A DNA stretch of 64,000 nucleotides from Bacillus sp. FJAT-29937. Its GTDB lineage: Bacteria > Bacillota > Bacilli > Bacillales > Cytobacillaceae. The notes below the pieces were generated by a model. That model saw only the letters and a program-made list of their open reading frames with translations. It had not been told where the DNA came from and searched no databases. The stretch lies in the NCBI RefSeq assembly GCF_001509555.1, contig NZ_LMAS01000003.1:696114-760113 (forward strand), written 5' to 3'. The position numbers and the translations under genes are program-made. Shown piece by piece: positions 28,494 to 37,162 of this stretch; the stretch's first letter is position 1, and each line of letters begins with the position of its first letter.

Positions 28494-29357
28494 ATGTTAC
28501 GTTCATTACAGCAAGTAGTTATCATATTCCTCTTAATCCTTTCTCTAGCTGCAATACCGATGATAGTAGAAGTAAACGCACCTGAGAATCGGTTGGAATG
28601 GCATTTCGAGAAATTGCCCGTAATTTATGGTGATTTTATAAGTGAAATTAGTCATGGAAGCCTTGGTACATATCAGTTAGGGACTCAGCAGCGGGAAATT
28701 GCGGAGGATATACAGAATAACTTTTTTACTAGCTTAAAAATCATGCTTTTTGGAGTGAATGTTTCAATTATCATTAGCTTGATTTTTGGCATTTTCGTAA
28801 GCCGTTTTCGATTAACGAAGCTTTTTAATTTCATTTTGAACCTCTTTTCAGCCATACCTGATTTTATAATTATTATATTGTCTTTGATTTTAGCTGTAAA
28901 AGTCTATAAAGTTACAGGGGTTAGAGTCATATCTTTACGTGCCGACGCTGGAGCGCTCAATCTATGGTTTCCGACCTTTCTAGTAAGTATTGCTCCGACA
29001 TTATATATGTTTAAGCTTGTTTCAGTGAAATATCTCCAAACGAGCAGCGAAGATTATATTAAAACAGCGGTAGCAAAAGGGATGCGTTTAAATTATATTA
29101 ATTTTCAGCATGTTTATAAAAATGTAGAGCCCTTTATTAAAGCTGAATTAATTAAAGTCATTTCCTTAAGTATCGGAAATCTATTTATCGTCGAGTACAT
29201 TATGAATGTATCTGGTATTACGAAGTTCATTTTTCAAAGTAATGAGATTCAGCCGATTGCGATTGGCCTTTTCTCGATGCTTTTAATATCGGGTATCGTA
29301 TATTTATCTATTAGACTAGTACTTTACCTTTTCAAACGAGGATTAATTTATGAATAA
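28494..29357 (+). CDS. ABC transporter permease, oligopeptide (OppB/DppB) type
   Basis: About 287 residues: N-terminal membrane helix, extracytoplasmic segment (about 30-75), then five membrane helices. The cytoplasmic EAA-type loop reads EDYIKTAVAKGM, typical of OppB-like permeases. The best start is ATG 28494 behind ggggg; an ATG eight codons earlier lacks an RBS. It overlaps the next gene by 8 bases. No ATPase or binding-protein gene adjoins, so partners would have to be encoded elsewhere. Confidence 0.85.
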   Translation: MLRSLQQVVIIFLLILSLAAIPMIVEVNAPENRLEWHFEKLPVIYGDFISEISHGSLGTYQLGTQQREIAEDIQNNFFTSLKIMLFGVNVSIIISLIFGIFVSRFRLTKLFNFILNLFSAIPDFIIIILSLILAVKVYKVTGVRVISLRADAGALNLWFPTFLVSIAPTLYMFKLVSVKYLQTSSEDYIKTAVAKGMRLNYINFQHVYKNVEPFIKAELIKVISLSIGNLFIVEYIMNVSGITKFIFQSNEIQPIAIGLFSMLLISGIVYLSIRLVLYLFKRGLIYE

Positions 29358-31752
29358 ATTATTTAACATCAATTATTCTTTATATATAGGGAGCTTCTTC
29401 GTAGCTATCATCCTTTTTCTTTGTGTATTTGGTCCAATTCTCGCTCCACACTCATTAACAGAGATGCTGGAGACGCAATATACGAATGGAAAGGTATTAG
29501 CCCCTCCGATGCAGCCATTTAAACATGAAAGCTACCCATTAGGTACAGATAAATGGGGCTATGACTTGATGACGATGGTCTTATATGGAATTCGTTATAC
29601 GGTATTTGTAGGACTGGCTGTTACATGTATTAAGATGGTGCTAGGAACAGTAATAGGATTATATGCAGGAATGTGGAAAAAAACGCCTAGCCTGTTGACT
29701 GCTTTTGAAAATGCATGGAGCTATATCCCTTTGTTTCTCATTTTATATTTTTTCATGAGGCCAATTAGCTTTAATAGTCAATTAAGTACAAGCACTCTTA
29801 TAGGCTATTTTATTATTATTGCTTCTGTGATCAGCATCCCGAGTATTGTTTCATCTGTAAGACAGAAAACGGCTGAGTTATATAAATCAGTGTATATTGA
29901 GGCTGCTCATGTTCTTGGCGCCAGCAGAAACAGGCTCATTTGGAAGCATATTTTTCCGCAATTGAAGGAAACGATTTTAGTGATGTTTATTTTGGAAATT
30001 GTTTATGTCATTACGATTATGGGCCAGCTGTCACTTATGAATATTTTCATTGGCGGAACTGCTGTCAGATTTGATCCGCTCATTTATTTATCGGTGACGA
30101 AGGAGTTATCTGGTTTAGTTGGACAAGCAAGAGGAAATATTTACGGGAATACTCATATCTTGATCATCCCTTTAATGGTTCTATTATTTACGACCATATC
30201 ATTCAGTTTACTGGCAAATGGTCTGAAAAATCGCTTTCAGGCAAACTACTCAAGAACCCCATGGATAAAGACTGGACAGGTACATCGGATCAGGCCCATT
30301 CGCAAACAATTGAATGAAGATAGAAAGCGTATACTTCCTCGAGGAGAAAGGCTTGCCTTCATTTTGCTTATCATGTTATTTATTGGGGCGGGTGTTTATG
30401 TTACAGCCACAAAGGATGCAGATGTAGGGGTGAAAAATGATAGTAAAGCGTCCTATGATATGCATATAGAAATGGATTCAAAAGGTGTCTTTCATACGAC
30501 AGCAAATATTCTGGTCAACAATAAATCAGATGATAATTGGGAGGATATGACCTTTTATTTCATTCCAAATGCATTTATAAAAGGGCATTCCTTTCAATCG
30601 ATTAAAGACTATTCAACTGTGCAAATGAATAAAATCATGATTAATGGCGAGCAAGCAAAATATAGCCTGGAAAAAGATCATTTAAAAATTAACATCCCGG
30701 CATCCATACATAAAAAGAAAAAATATAAAGTTAGAATCGAGTATGTGTTCACGATTCCAAATGAAGGTGAACGTCTTTCAAATGAAAAGGAAAATTATTA
30801 TTTGGCTCATTGGTACCCCATGCTGGCTACCTATCAAAATGGAAAATGGAATAAGGAAGATTATGATGTAGGAATGGAGACGTTCCATACGGACTTTTCT
30901 AATTTTGAAGTCTCTTATAAAATTCCAGAAGGGTACTCACTTATTTCTACTTCCGATAAAGATCCTCGAATGGGGGAAAGTGAAGGGAAGGTCAAAGTAA
31001 AAAAAGTGAGGGATTTCTTCATTGCCATTGTTAAGGATATGGATGTCCATGAAACGGAGGCTAATGACGGAGTCAAAATCCGATTATTCACGAAGACGGA
31101 TCATCAAAAAAATATTAAGGAAACTTTAGAGTTAGCAAAAGATGCCTTAAGCTTCTATCAGGAGAATATTGGGAAATACCCTCATAAGCAATTAGATATT
31201 ATTTTGGATAATGGACCATTTATGGAATATTCTGGGGTAGTAACGATTAATCCTTACATCCAGGATACGTACTTTTACAGAAACGCCATCGTTCACGAAA
31301 TCGCACATCAGTATTTCTATGGTGTGGTGGCGAATGATCAATATCATCAGGCATGGGTTGATGAAGGCATGACTGAATTTGCGACCTCTATGTACTTTTT
31401 TGCGGGCAAAAATCAAGGCAAGAGACAGGCATTTAGCATTCCATATAACCGGATGGAGCGTATAAAGGCTGCTAATCTTGGCAGACAATATTCAAATGTT
31501 TCGTTAGACAAAGTAAAAAATACAGGCTTTATATATGGTCAGCCTGCCATTGAAATATTAAAAATGGTGGAGGATAAGTATAGACTTAAAGGTGACGATG
31601 TAAAGGAAGTAAGCATGCAATTTCTTTCTAGCTATTATGAGCATTTCAAATACAAAGAAGTAGACACGAAGGAATTTATTCGATTCACAAAAGATTATTT
31701 CAGTGTACCGACTGGTTATTTTAATAAATGGCTGGATACTTCCAAGCAATAA
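29350..31752 (+). CDS. Fusion: OppC-type ABC permease + extracytoplasmic M1-family metallopeptidase
   Basis: An 800-residue two-part protein. Residues 1-300 are an OppC/DppC-like permease with about six helices and EAA loop YIEAAHVLGASRNRL. A further membrane helix at about 336-355 leads into a large domain (about 370-800) with the gluzincin zinc site H649-E-I-A-H653 and third ligand E672 (WVDEGMTEF), the HEXXH-x18-E spacing of M1 aminopeptidases. By topology this domain should face outward. A GxMEN-type motif is not evident (NGPFMEYSGV is the closest). It is coupled to the preceding permease and followed by a terminator. Confidence 0.85.
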   Translation: MNKLFNINYSLYIGSFFVAIILFLCVFGPILAPHSLTEMLETQYTNGKVLAPPMQPFKHESYPLGTDKWGYDLMTMVLYGIRYTVFVGLAVTCIKMVLGTVIGLYAGMWKKTPSLLTAFENAWSYIPLFLILYFFMRPISFNSQLSTSTLIGYFIIIASVISIPSIVSSVRQKTAELYKSVYIEAAHVLGASRNRLIWKHIFPQLKETILVMFILEIVYVITIMGQLSLMNIFIGGTAVRFDPLIYLSVTKELSGLVGQARGNIYGNTHILIIPLMVLLFTTISFSLLANGLKNRFQANYSRTPWIKTGQVHRIRPIRKQLNEDRKRILPRGERLAFILLIMLFIGAGVYVTATKDADVGVKNDSKASYDMHIEMDSKGVFHTTANILVNNKSDDNWEDMTFYFIPNAFIKGHSFQSIKDYSTVQMNKIMINGEQAKYSLEKDHLKINIPASIHKKKKYKVRIEYVFTIPNEGERLSNEKENYYLAHWYPMLATYQNGKWNKEDYDVGMETFHTDFSNFEVSYKIPEGYSLISTSDKDPRMGESEGKVKVKKVRDFFIAIVKDMDVHETEANDGVKIRLFTKTDHQKNIKETLELAKDALSFYQENIGKYPHKQLDIILDNGPFMEYSGVVTINPYIQDTYFYRNAIVHEIAHQYFYGVVANDQYHQAWVDEGMTEFATSMYFFAGKNQGKRQAFSIPYNRMERIKAANLGRQYSNVSLDKVKNTGFIYGQPAIEILKMVEDKYRLKGDDVKEVSMQFLSSYYEHFKYKEVDTKEFIRFTKDYFSVPTGYFNKWLDTSKQ

Positions 31753-31784
31753 ACAAGCAGTTTTTGAGACTGCTTGTTTTTTTT
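31752..31784 (+). terminator. Terminator after permease-M1 fusion
   Basis: AACAAGCAGT / ACTGCTTGTT stem followed by a run of T's. Confidence 0.9.
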
Positions 31785-32247
31785 ATTCAATTTCATCAAT
31801 TTTGATATGTTTTCCCTTTTGTTTTGGAATACGAATTTTTAGTAGTCCATTTTGGTATGATGCTTTTACTTTATTTTCGATAATTGGCTGCGGAAGAGGA
31901 ATCGTTCTGCTCGATTTTTGCATCGTTTGCCGTCTTCTCATAATTTTCTGATGCTCATCCTCTTCAGTAAACATTTCATTCGACTGAACGGAAATAGTGA
32001 CGTAATTATCAAGGATATCGAGCTGAATCTGCTCACGTTTTACACCAGGCAACTCTGCCGTAATAATATGCTCTTCCGTCGTTTCTCGGACATCAACATG
32101 AAAAGTAGCATGAAAAGGAAATGGGCTCTTGAAGAATTCATCTATTGATTGCAAGAATCCCTTAACCGGCCTTTCATTAAAGAAATGATTCATCGATTTC
32201 ACAAAATCCCCCAACTCATTTTTTCCCTTTTTGCTATCGTTGCTCAA
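31783..32247 (-). CDS. Hsp20/alpha-crystallin small heat-shock protein, possible coat-associated (CotP-like)
   Basis: A 154-residue sHSP: N-terminal helical arm, alpha-crystallin domain (about 50-145) with the AELPGVKREQI and GLLKIRIPK motifs, and a short C-terminal extension. Such proteins hold unfolded clients. TTG start with aggggc upstream. The sigma-K-like promoter just upstream suggests mother-cell expression, as for the Hsp20-type coat protein CotP of B. subtilis; assignment to CotP itself is inference. Confidence 0.85.
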   Translation of the reverse strand: MSNDSKKGKNELGDFVKSMNHFFNERPVKGFLQSIDEFFKSPFPFHATFHVDVRETTEEHIITAELPGVKREQIQLDILDNYVTISVQSNEMFTEEDEHQKIMRRRQTMQKSSRTIPLPQPIIENKVKASYQNGLLKIRIPKQKGKHIKIDEIE

Positions 32248-32290
32248 TTTATTCAGCCCCTATCAATAAATGATGTTGGCATAGCCACAA

Positions 32291-32319
32291 TATCTTATGT
32301 AGGCAACTGGGTATTTGTT
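32291..32319 (-). promoter_or_regulatory. Sigma-K-type promoter of the Hsp20 gene
   Basis: On the minus strand: AACA, 16-base spacer, CATAAGATA, a full match to mACm-N16-CATAnnnTA. Predicted start about 32284. Confidence 0.6.
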
Positions 32320-32347
32320 CTTGAAAAATGAAATATTAAAATAATAG

Positions 32348-32383
32348 CAAAGAAGAACCACCGTTGAAAGTGGTTCTTCTTTG
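32348..32383 (-). terminator. Terminator of the Crp/Fnr gene
   Basis: Perfect 14-bp stem CAAAGAAGAACCAC / GTGGTTCTTCTTTG, just beyond the stop on the minus strand, followed by a T-rich stretch. Confidence 0.85.
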
Positions 32384-32389
32384 TTAAGC

Positions 32390-33082
32390 TTATAAGATTT
32401 CCTCTAATAGACTATCAGGATCAATAATTATATTTCCGGATGAATCCGTTTCAATCAGCTGGTCCTTTTTAAGCTTTGTTAATGTCCTGCTGACAGTTTC
32501 TCTCGTTGTGCCGATCATATTGGCAAGATCCTTATTAGTGAACTCTGCCTTTAAGAGATAGAAACCGTTATCCATTTTCTGACCATGAATTTTGGCTAAG
32601 CGAACGAGCAGCTTAATAATTTGCTCATACGTATTATTTAGGATTTGCGATTCGAGCCGTTCTTGCAGGTCAACAATTTTTTCCCCAAGCACTTTAAACA
32701 CTTTAATACATAGCTCAGGGTTTTCTATAAGGACCTTTTCGAATTGGTCAATTGGCACAACAACTAATGTGGATCTTTCGAGCACTTCTGAAAATGCAGG
32801 GTATCCTCCTTTTCGGAAAAAGCCGACATGTGGAAACATATCCCCATCTTTAGCGATTGCCACGATTTGTTCCCTGCCATTTACATCACTTTTATAAATT
32901 TTAATGCGTCCGCTTTGAATAAAATATACATTCTCTAGCGGGTCATCCTGCATGAATACATGACTGCCTTTTTTCCATTCCCTAGAGATGGAGATCTCAA
33001 CAATTTTTTCAATTTCTGAATCACTGAGCTCTTTAAAAAGGGTAAACTGCGAAAGTACCTTTTTAATGTCAGAATAATTCAT
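32390..33082 (-). CDS. Crp/Fnr family transcriptional regulator
   Basis: 230 residues: cyclic-nucleotide-binding-like beta roll (about 15-125), dimer helix (about 130-155) and winged helix (about 165-225). The only cysteine is in PELCIKV, so there is no Fe-S cluster site and it is not a classical FNR. The recognition helix TRETVSRTL carries the Arg-Glu and Arg residues that in CRP read GTGA half-sites. GTGA-N6-TCAC-like sites occur at 46.6, 48.1 and 53.6 kb. Effector unknown. Confidence 0.9.
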   Translation of the reverse strand: MNYSDIKKVLSQFTLFKELSDSEIEKIVEISISREWKKGSHVFMQDDPLENVYFIQSGRIKIYKSDVNGREQIVAIAKDGDMFPHVGFFRKGGYPAFSEVLERSTLVVVPIDQFEKVLIENPELCIKVFKVLGEKIVDLQERLESQILNNTYEQIIKLLVRLAKIHGQKMDNGFYLLKAEFTNKDLANMIGTTRETVSRTLTKLKKDQLIETDSSGNIIIDPDSLLEEIL

Positions 33083-33106
33083 TTTATCACCTCTTAATTA
33101 AACCCA

Positions 33107-33127
33107 TTGTTACCAATATTGTAACAA
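33107..33127. promoter_or_regulatory. Perfect inverted repeat upstream of the Crp/Fnr gene
   Basis: TTGTTAC-N7-GTAACAA, 25 bases upstream of the regulator start and overlapping a possible minus-strand TACAAT -10. It looks like an operator, in the space shared with divergent mrfA. Confidence 0.5.
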
Positions 33128-33245
33128 AAAAGACACTAGAAAGAAGCAATTTGGCTTTGGAAGAATTTGAACATTTTATGACACGGAAGTTTTCCTTTAA
33201 AAACGAACGCTTATTCGCTAGAATAATAGATATGAGGTGAGTAAG

Positions 33246-35546
33246 ATGAAAGTTCGGAAAAGCTTGCATGAATTAATGAAGGAAATGAAAGAACTGGAAG
33301 AGTTTAAGCAAAACATCGTTCATTGGCACACAATTGAAGAAAAGGAAGCGAGGGTTGACGACCTTCCCGCTGATTTAAGCCCTAATCTTAAAGAAGCTTT
33401 ACAAAGAAGAGGGATTACAAGTCTTTATACCCATCAGAAATCGGCATATGAAACGGCAATGAAGGGACAAAGTCTTGTGGCAGTCACTCCAACCGCGTCA
33501 GGAAAGACACTATGCTACAATCTCCCTGTTTTACAGAACATTATTAATGACCCTCATGCAAGAGCGCTATATATGTTTCCAACTAAGGCCCTTGCCCAAG
33601 ATCAAAAAAGCGAAATGAATGAGATTATTAATGAAACAGGATTAGCTATTAATAGCTATACATATGATGGGGATACACCTGCTAATATTCGGCAGAAGGT
33701 CCGAAAAGCAGGGCATGTCGTTATTACCAATCCAGATATGCTGCATTCTGCTATCCTTCCCCACCATACAAAGTGGGTCTCCCTTTTTGAAAATCTGAAA
33801 TTTGTTGTGATTGATGAACTTCATATATACCGTGGTGTTTTTGGAAGTCATGTCGCAAATGTCATTCGAAGATTACAAAGAATTTGCCGATTTTATGGAA
33901 GTGATCCGATTTTCATTTGTACGTCAGCGACGATCGCTAATCCATTGGAACTTGCGGAGAAGCTAACAGAAAAACCGGTAAAGTTAATTGATAATAATGG
34001 AGCTCCAAGCGGGAGAAAGCATTTTGTTTTCTATAATCCGCCAATTGTTAATAAACCTTTAAATATTCGAAGAAGTGCTACATTAGAAGTTAGAAAACTA
34101 GCTGCAAACTTGTTGAAAAATAAAATTCAAACGATTATTTTTGCGAGAAGCCGTGTAAGGGTTGAAATCTTATTAACCTATTTACAGGAACTCGTCAAGC
34201 ATAAATTAGGTCCAAAGGCTATTCGCGGCTACCGAGGCGGCTATTTGCCAACAGAGAGACGGGAAATTGAAAAAGGGCTTCGTTCTGGAGAAATATACGG
34301 AGTTGTCAGCACGAATGCTCTGGAACTCGGAGTAGATATTGGGCAGCTGCAAGTGTGTATCATGAATGGCTTCCCTGGGACGATTGCGAGCTCATGGCAG
34401 CAAGCAGGGCGTGCCGGAAGGAGACATGGAGAATCCCTAGTAATTATGGTTGCGAGCAGCAGCCCAATGGATCAATATGTCATTCAAAATCCGGATTACT
34501 TCTTCAAAAGAAGTCCAGAGACAGCGAGAATTCATCCCGATAATTTAATCATTTTAATTGATCATATCAAATGCGCAGCTTTCGAGCTTCCTTTTCATGC
34601 AGGAGAATCCTTTGGGTCATTTGAAACCGAAGAAGTCCTCGAATATTTAGCTGAAGAACGGGTTCTTTATGAAAATGGGGGGAAATATTATTGGATGAAT
34701 GATTCATTTCCAGCCCATAATATTAGTTTACGTTCAGCTTCTCAGGAAAATGTAGTCATTATTGATCAATCTGACATAGCGAATGTGAGGGTAATCGGTG
34801 AAATGGATCAATTTTCTGCTATGACACTTTTGCATGAAGAGGCAATCTATCTTCATCAAGGAACGCAGTACCAAGTTGAGCTGCTGGATTGGGAGGAGAA
34901 AAAAGCCTTCGTAAGAGAAGTGGACGCGGATTACTTTACAGATGCTAATCTCGCAGTTGAACTCAAGGTTCTCGAACAGGATAAACAGCGTTTCCTGCCT
35001 TCAGGGGAAATCGGTTATGGGGATGTGAGCGTTGTTGCCATGGCTACTATTTTTAAAAAGATAAAATTTGAAACACACGAAAATATTGGCTCCGGGCCTA
35101 TAAGCCTTCCAGAGGCAGAGCTTCATACAAACTCTGCATGGTTCTCATTTAATGATAAGGACTTACAAGACAAGCGAGAGAGACTAGAGCAAGGGCTTAT
35201 TGGGTCAGCTCATGCATTAAGGCATATTGCTCCGCTTTTTGTCATGTGTGATCCTCAGGATATTCATGTTGTCCCGCAAGTGAAAGCGGCTCATAATGAG
35301 AAGCCAACGATATTTTTCTATGATCGCTATCCCGGCGGGGTTGGATTAAGCGAAAAGATATACGAAGGGTTCGAGCATGTGTTGCATGAGGCAAGGCAAA
35401 TGGTGGGTAATTGTTTTTGTGAACAAGGCTGTCCTTCCTGCATTGGGACTGAAACGGCTTCAAATTTGGCAAAAGCAGATGTCCTTAAAATATTAACAAG
35501 CTTCACATCTAGAAATGTAATCACTGGTGATAACCATGTCCATTAA
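33246..35546 (+). CDS. mrfA: DNA repair helicase MrfA (DEAD/DEAH, DUF1998)
   Basis: 766 residues. The SF2 helicase core has Walker A TPTASGKT, the DExH box VIDELH, TSATIAN and QQAGRAGRRHGES. The C-terminal DUF1998 zinc-type cluster is C-x-C-x3-C-x2-C in CFCEQGCPSC. In B. subtilis MrfA acts with MrfB to repair mitomycin C damage independently of UvrABC (established). ATG 33246 follows gaggtgag. It overlaps mrfB by 11 bases. Confidence 0.95.
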   Translation: MKVRKSLHELMKEMKELEEFKQNIVHWHTIEEKEARVDDLPADLSPNLKEALQRRGITSLYTHQKSAYETAMKGQSLVAVTPTASGKTLCYNLPVLQNIINDPHARALYMFPTKALAQDQKSEMNEIINETGLAINSYTYDGDTPANIRQKVRKAGHVVITNPDMLHSAILPHHTKWVSLFENLKFVVIDELHIYRGVFGSHVANVIRRLQRICRFYGSDPIFICTSATIANPLELAEKLTEKPVKLIDNNGAPSGRKHFVFYNPPIVNKPLNIRRSATLEVRKLAANLLKNKIQTIIFARSRVRVEILLTYLQELVKHKLGPKAIRGYRGGYLPTERREIEKGLRSGEIYGVVSTNALELGVDIGQLQVCIMNGFPGTIASSWQQAGRAGRRHGESLVIMVASSSPMDQYVIQNPDYFFKRSPETARIHPDNLIILIDHIKCAAFELPFHAGESFGSFETEEVLEYLAEERVLYENGGKYYWMNDSFPAHNISLRSASQENVVIIDQSDIANVRVIGEMDQFSAMTLLHEEAIYLHQGTQYQVELLDWEEKKAFVREVDADYFTDANLAVELKVLEQDKQRFLPSGEIGYGDVSVVAMATIFKKIKFETHENIGSGPISLPEAELHTNSAWFSFNDKDLQDKRERLEQGLIGSAHALRHIAPLFVMCDPQDIHVVPQVKAAHNEKPTIFFYDRYPGGVGLSEKIYEGFEHVLHEARQMVGNCFCEQGCPSCIGTETASNLAKADVLKILTSFTSRNVITGDNHVH

Positions 35547-36798
35547 AAACAAGCTGAATCGATTAAAGTCACATTTATCCCATGAAAGCAACACTGAAAA
35601 GCTTGTTCAAAAACCAGAATTAACCAGCATTCCTTATAGAGAGGTTTGGGAAAAAGAAGGGGTTGCACCGTATTATTTCGACGAGGATTTTTGCTTAATT
35701 AGGGAAAAGGAATATTCAGTTAACGATAAACACGGCATTTATACGTTTGACCAATTTTATCAGGCGGTGGAAGCATGGAATTCTTCAAATATTAACCATC
35801 CACTGTCAGCTGCTGGGTTTCGTCCAGATCAATTCTTTTTCTTTGACACAGAAACAACTGGACTCGGTGGAGGCGTTGGAAACACAATCTTTATCCTTGG
35901 CCATGCAAGTTTTCAAGGAAACAAGGTTCGTCTTAAGCAGCATATTTTACCCCATCCGGGAGCGGAGGTTGCTTTATACAAAAGCTTTCTAGACAGTGTA
36001 GATTATAAAATGATGGCGACCTATAATGGAAAATCATTTGATTGGCCGCAAGTGAAAACGAGGCATACTCTTATTCGGGATCAAGTTCCTAAATTGCCTC
36101 CATTTGGCCATTTCGATTTATACCATGCTTCTAGAAGGATGTGGAAGCATAAATTAGAACGTTTAAAGCTGTCTGTAGTTGAAAAAGAAATATTAGGTGT
36201 CGAAAGAAAAGATGATCTTCCAGGTTTTTTAGCACCGATGATTTATTTTGATTATGTGGAAACGAAAAATCCAGAAGGAATGCTAGGTGTATTAAAGCAT
36301 AATGAAATAGACATTTTATCTCTTATTAGCTTATATACTCATCTTTCTTATCAAATTCTTGGGATTGATAAGTCGCAGACAGCACGGGAGACATACGAAG
36401 TCGGAAGATGGTTCTCACAATTGGGAGAATCTTCATCAGCCAAGAAGGCTTTCTCGAATATTTCAGCAGGAGATGGCATAGAAGCACTACGAGCAAAGCA
36501 TGCACTTGCATTCGAATATAAGAAACAAAAGAAATGGCTTGAAGCTATTCAGCTATGGAAAGACGTTGCTGAGGGTAGCGAAATGGAAATAAAGCTTGCG
36601 GCATGTATCGAATTGGCCAAAATTTTTGAGCATCGTGAAAAAAATTTAGAACAAGCCCTTGTCTATACGGAAATGGCTGATTCCTTTTATCTGGCAAATG
36701 ATATGGAAAACGCTGCATTTAAATATGAGGATCTCAGTAAAAGACTCCAACGACTGAGGAGAAAGAAGGAGTCATCTAATATCTTCACAAATTATTAA
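35536..36798 (+). CDS. mrfB: MrfB exonuclease (DEDD family, TPR-like C-terminus)
   Basis: 420 residues. The exonuclease core carries FFFDTETTGLGGG (Asp/Glu) at about 98-110 and downstream acidic positions (ATYNGKSFDWPQ; HNEIDILSL). The C-terminal third is helical, with TPR-like repeats (KAFSNISAGDGIEALRAKHAL; EQALVYTEMADSF). It partners MrfA in mitomycin repair in B. subtilis. The start overlaps the end of mrfA, implying coupling. Confidence 0.94.
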   Translation: MSIKNKLNRLKSHLSHESNTEKLVQKPELTSIPYREVWEKEGVAPYYFDEDFCLIREKEYSVNDKHGIYTFDQFYQAVEAWNSSNINHPLSAAGFRPDQFFFFDTETTGLGGGVGNTIFILGHASFQGNKVRLKQHILPHPGAEVALYKSFLDSVDYKMMATYNGKSFDWPQVKTRHTLIRDQVPKLPPFGHFDLYHASRRMWKHKLERLKLSVVEKEILGVERKDDLPGFLAPMIYFDYVETKNPEGMLGVLKHNEIDILSLISLYTHLSYQILGIDKSQTARETYEVGRWFSQLGESSSAKKAFSNISAGDGIEALRAKHALAFEYKKQKKWLEAIQLWKDVAEGSEMEIKLAACIELAKIFEHREKNLEQALVYTEMADSFYLANDMENAAFKYEDLSKRLQRLRRKKESSNIFTNY

Positions 36799-36902
36799 TA
36801 ATTGTTTGAAAAACCCACTAATTCCTAGTTGTAAGCCTATTGCAAAAGCTGTAAAATGTGTAATTGTGCAGTATTATTTAGGAATAGAGTGAGGCAGATA
36901 TC

Positions 36903-36998
36903 ATGTATAAAGCAATATTATTTCTGTTTTTTTTCGTCATTATTTTTGTAGCGGTTATTTTCTCTAATTTAAAGGGGAGTTTTTATAGTATGTTCTAA
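36903..36998 (+). CDS. Possible 31-residue membrane peptide
   Basis: Short open frame, MYKAILFLFFFVII... then a polar end SNLKGSFYSMF. One hydrophobic helix covers most of it. A gtgagg RBS lies about 8 bases upstream. It is too short for coding statistics and I know no homologue; it could be a small sporulation or toxin-like peptide, or chance. Confidence 0.4.
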   Translation: MYKAILFLFFFVIIFVAVIFSNLKGSFYSMF

Positions 36999-37096
36999 AA
37001 GGGTCATACATATTTCTGAAATCCTGTTGCTTTTATTTCTTTTTAGGTAAACGTACAATATTAGTGAAAAGGAATGAAAATAGGTTTTTTCATTAG

Positions 37097-37125
37097 TACA
37101 AGATTCCCCCTATCTACATAGGCTG
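37097..37125 (+). promoter_or_regulatory. Sigma-K-like promoter of cotD
   Basis: tACA, 16-base spacer, CATAGGCTG; one deviation in each element from the sigma-K consensus. cotD is a sigma-K gene in B. subtilis (known). Confidence 0.55.
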
Positions 37126-37162
37126 TTAATGTAAATAAATTATGTAGAGAGGGGATTTTAAA

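Noticed and set aside
32390..33082. Calling the Crp/Fnr protein a classical FNR
   Set aside because: Only one cysteine, so no Fe-S ligand set.
34355..34543. 62-codon frame inside mrfA
   Set aside because: Shadow of the coding strand in another frame, no RBS.
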